A stretch of 64,000 nt of DNA from Chelonoidis abingdonii (taxonomy: Eukaryota > Chordata > Testudines > Testudinidae). The stretch lies in assembly GCF_003597395.2 (NCBI RefSeq), contig NC_133770.1, positions 84,420,851 to 84,484,850 on the forward strand. The letters are read 5' to 3'. Below, piece after piece: positions 26,126 through 36,960 of this stretch. Positions within the stretch are counted from its first letter, which is position 1. Every line of letters begins with the position of its first letter. The notes beneath the pieces are model-generated. The model had not been told where the DNA came from. It did not search any database and saw nothing but the letters and a program-made list of their open reading frames with translations. A program made the position numbers and the translations under genes.

Positions 26126-26174
26126 ATAGATTCATAGGGTGAGATTCAGGAAGGGACCCTAGATATTGCAACAC
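26126..26174 (-). mobile_element. CR1 3'-tail fragment
   Basis: 'tcatagattcatagggtgag' followed by 'aagggaccctaga' resembles the reverse complement of a CR1 3' end. It is too short for certainty and lies immediately left of Harbinger copy 2. Confidence 0.35.
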
Positions 26175-26177
26175 TAA

Positions 26178-27270
26178 GGGTACGTCTACACTGCACGATT
26201 ATTTCGAATTAGCTTAAACCGATATTACAAAACAGATCTAATAAAATCAGTTTAGCGCGTCCACAGTGGAATCATGAAATCGATTGTTTGCGTCCATGGT
26301 CCAAAGCTACCATCGATTTCAGGAGCGGTGCACTGTGGGTAGCTGTTCCTCAGCTATCCCATAGTTCCCACTTCCGTGTTGAGAGCACAGTGCCTGATGG
26401 GGCAGAAAACACTGCCCCGGGTGGTGCTGGGTACAGCCTCACCCCTCCCTTTGTGAAGGCAGCAGACAACCCTTTGGCGCCTTTTTCGCGGAGTGCATTG
26501 AGCAAACGCCATAGCACAGCAATCTTTCCCTTTTTTTTTTTCACGTGGTGGTGGGGGGAAATAAACTGAGGAGCTGTTCCCTGAACCACGCCAGACACTG
26601 TGTTTGAACCTACAGACATTGGGAGCTCAGCCAAGAATGCAAATAATTTTCAGAGACTGCTGTGGACTGTGGGATAGCTGGAGTCCTCAGTACCCCCTCC
26701 CTCCCTTCATGAGCGTCCATTTGAGTCTCTGGCTTCCCGTTACGCTTGTCACACAGCGCTGTGTATCCTGGAGTTTTTTATTCAAACGCTTTGGCATTTC
26801 GTGTTCTGTAACGGAGCTGGATACAACAGATTTGTCTCCCCATACAGCGATCAGACCTAGTATCTCCCGTACGGTCTATGCTGGAGCTCTTTTTCGATTT
26901 CAAACTGCATCGCCAGCCGTGCTGATCAGAGCTCCACGCTGGGCAAGCAGGAAATGTAATTCAAAAGTTCGCGGGGCTTTTCCTGTTTACCTGCCCGCTG
27001 CATCCGAGTTCAGATTGCTGTCCAGAGCGGTCAGTGCTGCACTCTGGGATGCCGCCCGGAGGCCAATAACGTCGATTTCCGTCCACATGAACCCTAATCC
27101 GAGTTATCACTATCGAATTTAGCGCTACTCCTCTCGTTTGGGAGGAGTTCCGAAATCGATTTAAGGAGCCGTTTAACTCGATATTAATGACGACGTCGTG
27201 TGAACGGGTACAGCGTTAAATCGGTATATCGGCCATTAAACCGATTTAAAGTCGCAGTGTAGACCTGGCC
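26178..27270 (+). mobile_element. PIF/Harbinger non-autonomous element, copy 2
   Basis: 1,093 bp, flanked by the 3-bp direct repeat TAA (26,175-26,177 and 27,271-27,273). Ends: 'gggtacgtctacactgc' and 'gcagtgtagacctggcc'. It is the reverse complement of copy 1. In the first roughly 290 bases I count six substitutions, and a 172-codon frame shared by both copies differs at two residues. The insertion is therefore young. The shared frame is probably non-coding, because it resembles no transposase. Confidence 0.9.
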
Positions 27271-27736
27271 TAAGTGTCACAGCGCCTACCTTTTAGGCAT
27301 CTGAAAATATGCCTAAAGTTGATTTAGGTGTCTGGGCTTCCTAGACGATTCATGGGATAGAGGCATCATAAAATGGATCCACAAAAGCCAGCAGACTAGG
27401 CGCAGAGCCACATAAGCTACATCTCTCACACCGTGGGAGATGCCGGTGACAGGGATGTGTGCTAAGCTCCATGCCTTTCCCAGAGTCAGGCCCGAAGTCT
27501 GGGCTGCAGGAAAGTGCCTGTCTCTGCTTAGTGATGCATGAATAGGAACTAGCTGCCTGGAGTCAGGCTTCTTAGATGCCTAAGCCACTTCTTGAGACAT
27601 TGAGTTAAGCACTTGCCTCGCTCCACACAAAATGACCAGAGGAGGAGGTGGGGGTGCCCACATTATAACTTTTAGCCTCGTGGTTAGAGTACTCACCTGG
27701 GATGTGGGGGACCCAGCCTAAATTAATTCCCCCTGT

Positions 27737-28211
27737 CACGGAGTTTGGGCCTGCACCCCCAGCTTCCTGCGATTCACCATGACGCTCAGCCAGCCAGTAA
27801 AACAGAAGGTTTATTTAGATGACAGGAACACAGTCCGAGACAGGTCTTTCAGGTACAGACAACAGGACCTCCTCAGTCAGGTCCTGTCTGGGCTCCCCTT
27901 CATTTTCCCAGCCAGCTCCAAACTGAAAACTCTCCAGCTGCTCCTCTCCCTTTGTCTCCTTCCTGGGCCAAGAGGTCACCTGATCTCTGTTCTCCAACAC
28001 CTTCAGTTGGCACCTTTGCAGGGGAAGGGCCCAGGCCATCAGTTGCCAGGAGACAGAGTGTCAGCCATTCTCTGTGCAGACAGCATCACTCTGGCTCCCT
28101 AGGGCTCTGCAACAATCACACACCCCTACACACACGAGAAATGCATAGGGGAAACTGAGGCACCCACACAGCACTCAGAGAAAACATTAAGAACATTCCC
28201 ACTTCATCACA
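27737..28211 (-). mobile_element. LTR-like repeat (probable solo LTR, antisense)
   Basis: Starts 'tgtcacggag' and ends 'cttcatcaca', so it has TG...CA ends. It contains 'gaaggtttattta' whose complement carries a polyadenylation-like AATAAA, suggesting antisense orientation. It interrupts the B-box part of a tRNA-like module. The target duplication is not clean ('ccccc' versus 'ctccc'). The family assignment is from memory of chelonian repeats. Confidence 0.5.
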
Positions 28212-28727
28212 CTCCCCTCTCTGCCTGAGGGAGAGAGAGGATTTTAACATGGGCCTCCCACCTCTCAGTGGAGTGCTCTAACCACTGAGCTATGGGATAT
28301 TCTGATATGGAACTCTCTCCATCTGTCCTGTTGAAGCTATTCCAGTGTCGATAAATAATGAAAGAGTGATTGGAGCAGGGGGACTGGGCCCCGGACTCCC
28401 ACCTCCTAGGTGGTGCCCTAACCACCAGGCTACAGAGTCCTTCTCTTTCTCTTCTTCTGTCCCAATGATTAAGTATTTACCCACCCTGGAACAGCTGTTG
28501 GGCCACAGAGAGAGAAAATGAGAGAGCAGGACTCTGTAGACTCTGGGTCCAGTCCCCCTGCTCCAATCACTCTTTCATTACTTATCCACCATAGAACAGC
28601 TTCAGCATGAGAGATTAAGGGAACTCCACAGCAGAATATCCCATTCCGTGGCAGTGAGAGTACTGTTCTCAGAGGTGGAAGACCGCTGTTTAAATCCTTC
28701 TGTCCCTCTGACAGAGAGGCGGAGATT

Positions 28728-29225
28728 CATAGATTCCAAGGCCAGAAGAGACCACTGTGATCATCTAGTCTGACCTCATGTGAACTTCCCCCACATAATG
28801 CCTAGCGCAGATCTTTCAGAAACACATCCAGGTTTGGTTTAAAAATTGCCAGTGATGGAGAAACCACCACAATCCTTGGGAAATTGTTCCAATGGTTGTT
28901 TACCCAGGCAGATAAAAATTTACATCTTATTTCCAGTCTGAATTTGTCTGGCTTCAACTTCCAGCCAATGGATTGTGTTATACCTTTATCTGTGAGTCTG
29001 AAGAGCCCATTAATAAATACTTGTTCTCTAAATAGGTACTTATAGAGGTATAGACTTAACTTTCTCTTTGATAAAATAACTAGATTGAGCTCCTTGAGTC
29101 TGTCACTGTAAGGCAGGTTTTCTAATCCTTTCATCATTCTCGTGGCTCTTCTCCATCTCCAATTTATCAACATCCTTCTTGAATTGTGGACACCAGAACT
29201 GGGCGTTGTATTCCAGCAGTGGGCA
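28728..29225 (-). mobile_element. CR1 LINE 3' fragment, antisense
   Basis: Starts with 'ttcatagattccaaggccag', the complement of a CR1 tail, and runs back to the block encoding 'RWRRATRMMKGLENLPYSDR' on the minus strand. A 123-residue frame (28,802-29,173, minus) covers the end of ORF2. Truncated at its 5' side. Confidence 0.87.
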
Positions 29226-29760
29226 CAGAGGAAAAATAACCTCTCTACTACTTTAGAATCCTCTGTTTATGCATCCAGTTGAACCTGGGTTTCCCACATC
29301 TCAGGCAAGTGCTCTAACTACTGGGCTAAACGTTATAAGGTGGGCACCACTACCCACACCTCTTCCACTAGGCAGATTTTGAATGGGACCCGATCTGGTA
29401 GGCAGCCTCTGAGCATGCCTACCAGATCGGGCCTGCACACAACTTAGGCAGCTGAACGCCTATCTTTCCCTGGTTCGTGAATTGCTCTAGGACTTGGCTG
29501 GGAGATAGGCATCTGGAGACCTAAAGGGAGGCAGCTGTGCACATGCTCAGAGGCAGAAACATAGACCTAGGGAACTTCTACCCTGAAAACTTAGGTGCTG
29601 ATTGAGTTTAGATGACAACCAGGTTTGGCAAAAGTTTTGTGGATCATAGAGGAACCAAAACTGGGACTTAAGCACCTAAACTTGAGATTTAGGCGCCTGA
29701 GTCCCTTTGTGGATCTGGGTCATAGAGTTTGAGGCCAGAAGGGATGACTGATGCTTCCTG

Positions 29761-30177
29761 AGGGAACCTGGGGTTTTGAGGCACCTCGCTACCACTTGTC
29801 TTTGTGTGAGGAAGCCTTGTCCGTGCCTGCCAGTAGTCAGCTCCCTACCTCCACCAGCTACAAGCAACACAAGCACTTCCCTCTCAGCCTATGCAGGACT
29901 TGCAGTCCCTCTACAAGTTAGCAATAGGTACACTCCAACCCAACTCCTACAAGCGTCTCCTAGAGTGCCCAGCCCTTGATCCACCGGACCCGCACAGAAT
30001 TCCCAGATCCTCTGTTCCCAAAGGAACAACACACCGGAGCTTCTCAGTTAAGCAGAGCTGTGTTCTACAGTGTAACACCCAGCACTTCAATTTGTTTATA
30101 AAAAAAGTACGTATACATTTAACAATGAACAGAGTTCAGTAGTTCTATTTGCTATCACTTGAAACAAAGAGTTCCAT
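29761..30177. repeat. Unclassified repeat-like block left of an LTR-like element
   Basis: The 'agagctgtgttctacagtgt' and 'tttgtttataaa...tttaacaatgaacagag' stretches resemble an antisense chelonian LTR family. It may continue at 32,146-32,745, with the material between being later insertions. This is inference. Confidence 0.35.
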
Positions 30178-31170
30178 TGTCATAAATAGATAGCTAAGGG
30201 TTAATGTTTCTTTCACCTGTAAAGGGTTAACAAAGGGAACCAAACACTTGACCAGAGGACCAATCAGGAAACCAGATTTTTCAAAGCTCAGGGGAGGGAA
30301 TGTTTGGGTCTGTGTCTTTGTCCAGCTCTTAGCTATGAGAGGGGTCTTTTTCTATCTGTAAGCTTCTAATCTTCAGTTTCAAAGTTGTAAGTACAAAGGT
30401 AGAAAAATTCAAAGTTGTAAGTCACAAACGTAGAAAAAACACAGTATAGGCCTTATTGACGTTGTTTTGGTTGTAGTTTACATGTGTGTAAGATTGCCAC
30501 TGGAATATTTCAAATGGATAATCTCTTTTGAATCAGAACTGCGTTATTCATATTTTCTTCTAAAGCAAAGCCTGTGTATGGTCATCTTGGACTACAGGAA
30601 AGATTTTGACTGTTTTTTTCTTTTCTTTTTTATATAAACTCTTTTAAGACGTGTTTGAGTTTTTCTCTCTGGGTAGGTTTAAGGAATGAAAGGAAGGGAA
30701 ATTCTCTTTGTGTTAGATCTACAGAGGGTAAATTGCTCTGCAAGCACCAGGAAAATTGGTGGGAGGGAGAAGCTACGAGCAAGAGAGATAGAGAATCATT
30801 TCTGTTTCCCTTGTACTCGGGGGTTGTCTCTTTGTGGAAGCAGAGGAGACAATGCTTCTTGTTAATGTTGATGTAAAGAGGATGCAGTCAGGATCTCTCA
30901 GGTTAGGCCCAGAAAGTGAAAGTACTGGGTGGGAGAGAGAGGGGGAAGGGAAGTGGTGTGATTCCCTTTGTTTGAAGATCTCAGGGCAGTCTCGAGTCTT
31001 GGGGGTTCCCTCCAGCGGAAGAGTTTGGGAGACCAGAGGGGGCCAAAACATCTCTGAAATATTTTGGATGGATGGGCAGCAGAGATCAAAGCTAGATCAG
31101 GATATTTATCCGCCTGGATCCCAATAATCCTTATATGCTGGGATCCCATTAACCCTTAAATGTTGAGCAG
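30178..31170 (+). mobile_element. LTR-like repeat ('tgtcataaatagatagctaa')
   Basis: Begins TGTCATAAATAGATAGCTAA, which I recognise as the start of an abundant turtle LTR-like family, followed by its 'caccaggaaaattggtgg' body. The right edge near 31,170 is approximate. It contains an internal tandem repeat 'caaagttgtaagt' (30,381 and 30,410). No coding capacity. Confidence 0.5.
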
Positions 31171-31269
31171 TTTAACATGCCTCTCCCACCACACACAAAT
31201 ACTTTTAATCACTGATTTAGCTGAGCAGCTTCCACTGAATCAGTTGTACAATGTGCTCCGGTGACTTAT

Positions 31270-31954
31270 CATAGAACTGGAAGGAACCTCAAGAGGTTAT
31301 CTAGTCCAGTCCTCTGCACTTATGGCAGGATTGTGTATTATCTAGACCATCCCTGATAGGTGTTTCTCTAACCTGCTCTTAATCTCCAAAGATGGAAATT
31401 CGACAACCTCCCTAGGCAATTTATTCCAGTGCTTAGCCATTCTGACAGGAAGTTTTTCCTAATGTTCAGCATAAACCTCCCTTGCTGCAATTTAAGCCGA
31501 TTGCTTCTTATCTTATCTCCAGAGGTTAAGAAGAACAATTTTTCTCCCTCTTCCTTGTAACAATTTTTATGTACTTGAAAACTGTTATCATGTCCTCTGT
31601 CTTCTCTTTTCCAGGCTAAAAATTTTTTTTCAATCTTCCCTCATAAGTCATGTTTTCTAGACCTTTAATCATTTTTGTTGCTCTTCTCTGGACTTTCTCC
31701 AATTTGTCCACATTTCCTGAAATGTGGTGCCCAGATCTGGACACAATACTCCAGCTGAGGCCTAATCAGCACGGAGTAGAGTGGAAGAATGCTTGTGTCT
31801 TGCTTACAACACTCCTGCTAATACATCCCAGCATGATGTTCGCTTTCTTTACAACAGCATTACAGTGTTGACTCATATTTAGTTTGTGGTCCACTATGAC
31901 CCCCAGATCCCTTTCCATACTACTCCTTCATAGGCAGTCATTTCCCATTTTGTA
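31270..31954 (-). mobile_element. CR1 LINE 3' part, antisense
   Basis: Starts 'tcatagaactggaaggaacc' (complement of a CR1 tail) and includes the complement of the 'tggacaaattggagaga' and 'ttgcaaaaaaggctaa'-type blocks. It runs into 'cccattttgta', where a palindromic element is inserted. Confidence 0.88.
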
Positions 31955-32139
31955 AAAGCAGCAGAGAATCCTGTGGCACCTTATAGACTAACAGACGTTT
32001 TGGAGGATGAGCTTTCGTGGGTGAATACCCACTTCGTCAGATGCATGTCATGCATGTCATGCATCTGACGAAGTGGGTATTCACCCACGAAAGCTCATGC
32101 TCCAAAACGTCTGTTAGTCTATAAGGTGCCACAGGATTC
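31955..32139. mobile_element. Near-perfect palindromic foldback element
   Basis: Positions 31,965-32,140 form an almost perfect inverted repeat centred at 32,052/32,053, with arms of about 88 bases and very few mismatches (one G/C difference near 'ttttggag-atgagc' and one near the centre). The arms begin 'agaatcctgtggcacc'. It interrupts the CR1 at 'ttttgta', and 'tttgta' recurs directly after it at 32,140-32,145, a likely target duplication. It has no coding capacity. The family is common in turtle sequence as I recall it, but I cannot name its superfamily. Confidence 0.8.
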
Positions 32140-32145
32140 TTTGTA

Positions 32146-32745
32146 TCTTACCCAAAGTTCTTCTCCCAGCATTTAACAGCCTGGCTGGCTGTGAGCCTTT
32201 TATCATGAAGCAAATCCACGGTCAGCTTACTTCCTAAGTGAAGGATTCAGCGTGATCCTCTGTATCTGCAGTTATAATTCAAAAATCCATTGTCTGCACT
32301 TGTAAACAGGATAACCCCCACTGCTTGTGTTTTGCTGTCTAGGGTCTCTCCTGGACACTTTGCACTCCCTTGATTAGCATTTTCCTCAGACTGTAAATGG
32401 AAGCCTGTGGTGTACTCAATTTATATTTAGAAAGACTGATAAACATCTTTTGCCTGAAAGAAACTTGTTTAACAAGTTCTGGTGACTGGCCCCAACTCAA
32501 GAGACCTTAAAAACATGTTTTTTAGGGTATATATACATAATTCTTCACGTTATCCATACATACATCTCGCAATTATGATGACCAGTGTGACACAGGCTTT
32601 TGGTATAGACCTTTCATGACACTCATTGGCAAACTAATATGTAGATACCAGACCCCAGGGAATCCTGTGACTCATGCACCCCTTTGTTCTCTGCCACATG
32701 GCACCAAGAGATCCCTGGGTCACAGTGACTGCCTGTGTATCACAG
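32146..32745. repeat. Unclassified repeat-like block right of the palindrome
   Basis: Stretches such as 'ccattgtctgcacttgtaaa', 'gattagcattttcctcagac' and 'aattatgatgaccagtgtga' match my recollection of an interspersed chelonian repeat. Boundaries are uncertain. Confidence 0.35.
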
Positions 32746-32754
32746 GCCATTAAA

Positions 32755-33020
32755 TCTCACCCAGTTACCCCGGTATTGAGTCCAATAATTTATGCCTGAC
32801 TAAACTTGCAGAGGAGCATCCAGTCATGATTTAAAGACATCAAGAGATGGAGACTTCACCAATTCCCTTGGTAATTTGTGCCAGCGGTTAAAAATTGTGC
32901 CTTATTTCTAATTTGAATTTGCCTGGTGTCAGCTTCTAACCATTGTTATGCCTTTCTCAACTAGACTGAAGAGCCCTTTAGTACCTAGTAGTCTCTCCCC
33001 ATGAAGGTACTTACGTATCG
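32755..33020 (-). mobile_element. Older CR1 fragment, antisense
   Basis: 'acatcaagagatggagactt', 'ccaattcccttggtaatttg' and 'agactgaagagccctttagt' are diverged complements of the CR1 3' region. Confidence 0.65.
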
Positions 33021-34151
33021 ACTTCAGTGGAGTTATGTATTTATGCCAGTGTTAATGAGGCCAGAATTTGTCTTGAAAGGGGTTGGATTTTTTTGACATT
33101 GGCTTCACTAGGACCAGAATTGGTCTCTTGAGCAAGTTCTTCTTTATTTTATTCCATCCTAGCCTATCCCTTTCCAACCACTTGTATTGATTTGGGTTAA
33201 AACAGGCCACTTTATCTTAAAGTTATGTTTGCTGCATAGTGCTGATTTATATCCCTCTCACCCCCTTTTCTATATCTTGACCTTTAATAGGGGTAAGGAA
33301 GTGGCTGTTGCTAATATATTCACTTTGCCACCATAGTCAGTGCAAAGACTAATGTTCTCCTGCAGCGTTGCAGTGATGTGTCATGCCTAGTGTTCTGTCT
33401 CTAAACAGAATTGGCTTTCTGTATTGCACTTACAGTGTGAATAATTTCACTGTTACGGTACAATGACAGCTGAAGATGCTTAAAAAAAGAGAAAGAGAGA
33501 GAGAGGAGAAAATGTGATAAGTGAAAGTGTGGCAATAAGACACTTATGTCAGCATTACTATTACATTTGAGGGAATGTAACATTTGCTTGCCATACAGCT
33601 CTTCTAAAATGCAAGCATATTGTATGTCCGATGAGAACACAGAGTGATGTTATTTGTAACTGGTACAAAATGCTTCAACACAGAATTTATACTTTGTCAT
33701 TGGCTCCCCTGTGCTCTAGTTTCAAGGTTATTCTTTGAACACAATACAATCTAAAGCAAGGAAAGCAACACAGACATTGTTTTATGGATGAAATAGTTAA
33801 TAAAAATCTTCCCAAATGCACACGTTTATTTTTGCACTTACATCATATTTTTTTAAAAAATCACAGGAGTTTACAAAGTCCTGTTTGTGGGTCAGGAAAG
33901 GAGTTCTAAATTCCGCTCTGTGAGCCAGCGCTTGAACACATGTTGAGGGGGGCGCTGGTAGAGTTATCTCCTTTCTGCTATGCTCCATTGGGGCCGCCGT
34001 TTAAGCTAACTGCAGCTGATGGTGCGGATACCTAGCTGACATTTTAATGATTTCAATGGACAAATCAATAGCATGCAGCAATACAGCAATCAGCATAGGG
34101 CTAAGAACAAAAGAGTAAAAGTGTGTAGCGCAGACACCTTGACATTTGGCA
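33021..34151. other. Unique intronic sequence
   Basis: No exon or RNA gene. A short GA-rich run lies at 33,483-33,512. Confidence 0.45.
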
Positions 34152-34231
34152 CAGATCCTCAAAGATATTTAGGCGCCTAATTTTGGTTGATTTCAATGGG
34201 AGTTATGAGCCTAAAAACCTTTGAGGATCTG
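34152..34231. mobile_element. 80-bp palindromic MITE ('ttaggcgcctaa' family)
   Basis: 'cagatcctcaaagatattta' with 'ggcgcctaa' is mirrored by 'cctaaaaacctttgaggatctg', with a 'gatttcaatggga' loop. Same family as 56,201-56,280. Confidence 0.75.
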
Positions 34232-35084
34232 TATTTTAAGGGGAAAACCCAGACTGCCTCAGGACGTAGTTGTGGTGGAGCACGGTGGTACATTTCCCTT
34301 TGAAGCAGCACTCATCCAATGTCCCAACAAGATCTGATGGGGATGGAATCAGACTGAATAATCAGAGGGTTTTTAGGACTGTCAGTCTAACACCTTTCAA
34401 GAAACTGCAGCAGTGATTGCGTTCCAGAGATGAGTGAAGTGATTTCTGTCTCCTACATATATAAGGGAATGGTTTAGCTCTTCTATTCAGGCAACACTCT
34501 CAGGCATTTTACCAAGAGTAAGGAATGCAAGCATTAAGGTATTCCTAGGGTTTCCATCAGCCCCAATCCATAGCTCCTGGGAAGCTTGTCAGGCCCGGAG
34601 GTGGGCTTTCAGTGGGAGGAACTCCATGCAGTAAGGGTAGCACTCAGAAGCAAGCAGAGGCAGGGCTCTGAGACTGGGGGGCCCTGTGGCACCAACTGAC
34701 CTATGGCTTGCAAGCACTGCCTGCGTGAGCCCTCTGTGGAGAGAAATGGGCTGGGCTGGGTCTCTTTGTTGAACTCCCCTAGGATGAATCCCTTATCTTT
34801 ACTCACACTAAAGAGTGAGAACTGGGACTGTGTGACTGCTTCCCTCTCCCTTGCTCTAGGAAGGGGGTTAGGAAAGTTGGTTTGCTTTCATTGGGAGTGA
34901 TTTACATCCCCTGCGAGGGGGCAGACTTCTTAAATGACACAGCTGGAGTGCTGCACCCTAGAACCAGACCACAGGTTTGTGCCCACCCCCAGAATGAAGT
35001 AAGAGAAGTGCCTGCTCTTGCCCCAAGGGGATGACTTTGAGATGTTAACCTTTGCCAAGGCTAATATGACAGTCTGACCCCAAC
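34232..35084. other. Unique intronic sequence
   Basis: No supported feature. Short overlapping frames near 34,609-34,900 on both strands resemble no family. Confidence 0.45.
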
Positions 35085-36113
35085 CCAACAAAGCATTTGA
35101 TATTATTAAGGCTTTTTTCAGTAAGGCCTCCTGACATTCTCATAAGCAAACTAGGGAAATGTGATTTAAATTAAATTACTATAAGGTGGGTGCACAACTG
35201 ATTGAAAGACTGTACTAAAGAGGAGTTATTAATGGTTCACTATGAAACTGGGAGGGCATATCTAATGGGATCCCACAGGGGTCAGTCCTGGGTTCGGTGC
35301 TATTCAATAGTTTCATTAATGACTGGGATAACAGAGAGGAGAGTATAGATTGCTCTTAAATTTGTGGATGACACCAAGCTGAAATCAACAAGAAATTCAA
35401 TAAAGACAAGTGCATAGTATTACACTGAGGAAGGAAAAATCAAACGCACAACTACATAATGGGGACTAACTGGCTAGGTGACGGTACTGCTGAAGAGGAT
35501 CTGGGGGTTACAGTGGATCACAAACGGAATGAGTCAGAAGAGTGATTGAGTTGCAAAAAAGGCTCGTTATTCTGGGGTATAGTAACAGGAATGTTGTATC
35601 TAAGACATGGGAGGCAACTGTCTCACTGTGCTTGGCACTGATGAGGCCTCAATGGAAATACTGTGTCCATTTCTGGGTGCCAGACTTCAGAAAGGATGTG
35701 GACAAATTAAAGAGAGGCCAGAGGAGAGCAACAAAAAACCTGACCTATGATGAAAGGTTAAAAAAAACCAACTGGGCATGTTTAGTCTTGAGAAAAGAAG
35801 ATTGGGAGTGGGGGGGGGAGCTGGTAACAGTTTTCATATATGTTAAAGGCTGTTAGATAGAGGACAGTGATCAATTAATTGTTCTCCATGCCCCCTGGAG
35901 ATAGGACAAGAAGTAATGGTCCTAATCTGCAGCAAGAGAAATGTAGGTTAGATATTAGGAAAAACTTTCTAACTATAAGAGTAGTTAAATTTTGGAGCAG
36001 GCTTCCAAGGGAGGCTGGGAAATCCCCATCACTGGAGGTTTTTAAGAAACCTGTCTGGGGTGGTCTAGATTTCCCGCCAACGTCCCTTCCAGCTCTGTGT
36101 TTGTGTGATTCGA
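35085..36113 (+). mobile_element. CR1 LINE 3' part
   Basis: Runs from the 'aaagcatttgatattatt' palm-region block through 'gggatcccacaggggtcagtcctgg' type sequence (encoding the PQGSVLG motif) to the tail 'ccttccagctctgtgtttgt'. Multiple frameshifts; the frames at 35,542-35,856 and 35,879-36,148 are pieces of ORF2 and the 3' region. Confidence 0.88.
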
Positions 36114-36764
36114 GGTGTGGAACTTTATGCACACAAGCAGTCCATTGAAACAAGCAGTCAAAAGGACTACTTTCAGGCTTAAAGTTATGCATTGTGTTAA
36201 AGTGCTTTGCTGCATCTATGCATGTATCTGTTCTTTGTAGCTACACATGTCTACCTAGTGCCACAAACTAGATAGGAAACAACTTACAAAACTTTTCCTT
36301 GGAACTATTTTTAGTCAGTTCTGCTTTGAGAAAACTATTTCCACAGCAGTCAGTGGGTGTAAATGGTATTCTGTATGCACCAGGTGCTTCTGCAGTGTGA
36401 GGGGGAAACTGAGGCCTGAGACTATTCAAAATAACATTCTGAAACACCACCCCACACTGCTTATTAGAAGAAATGTGCACATAAAACTAACGCCCCCATA
36501 TGGAATTCAATACACTGCAGTTAGTATGTAATGCCATTCACACTCAAATGGAGACATAAATTACTGATATGATAAACTATCACTGGAACAGGCAGTTATA
36601 TGAAGTACCTGTACACTGTCTTCCATGTCATTGACTACTGAATTGAATTAATCAAGCAATGAATCATATCAGTATTGAATTAAGTGCAAGGTGCCAGGTC
36701 CTTCCCTCATTAACAGAAATTGTGTGTTGTGTCCAGCTGAGGTCTAGCTGTGACCTCACTTAAA
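36114..36764. other. Unique intronic sequence
   Basis: Nothing recognised. Confidence 0.4.
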
Positions 36765-36960
36765 AGAACATATTTACCATACCGGATCAGACCATCATTC
36801 CTTCTAGTTCAATGTCTGACTTCAAAGTAGGGCAAAAATTCATATATCCGTATCTAGCCATTCCCTTAATGGGATGAAAAACTTTCTTTATCTCTGCAGT
36901 GATCAGCTGATGTTGTGAAGCATGAGATTTGATCGCCTACAAATGTTATTACTAGTCACA
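36765..36960. repeat. Interspersed repeat resembling 'ccatactgggtcagacc' family
   Basis: 'taccataccggatcagacca' followed by 'ttctagttcaatgtctgac' and 'ttccc' blocks matches an abundant sauropsid repeat that I associate with CR1 relatives. Diverged. Confidence 0.4.

Larger units (their letters stand above)
27374..29718. mobile_element. Composite repeat with inverted ends and tRNA-like modules
   Basis: The left end 'ggatccacaaaagcc...aggcgc' is mirrored at the right by 'taggcgcctgag...ctttgtggatctgg'. Possible 8-bp flanks are 'tcataaaa' and 'tcatagag' (6 of 8 match), which would suggest hAT. Inside are at least five tRNA-like modules: plus strand near 27,672 and 28,648; minus strand near 28,237, 28,388 and 29,283. 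The clearest, on the minus strand at about 28,237-28,295, reads 'tagctcagtggttagagc' like a tRNA D-arm/A box. An LTR-like block and a CR1 copy are inserted in it. Confidence 0.55.

Noticed and set aside
19593..27270. One 7.7-kb composite transposon bounded by the two Harbinger copies
   Set aside because: Each copy has its own 3-bp duplication (TGA, TAA) and the outermost flanks differ (TGA versus TAA), which argues for independent insertions.
28237..28295. tRNA gene on the minus strand
   Set aside because: Only the D-arm-like part is convincing; acceptor and anticodon stems do not form and the unit recurs as part of a repeat.
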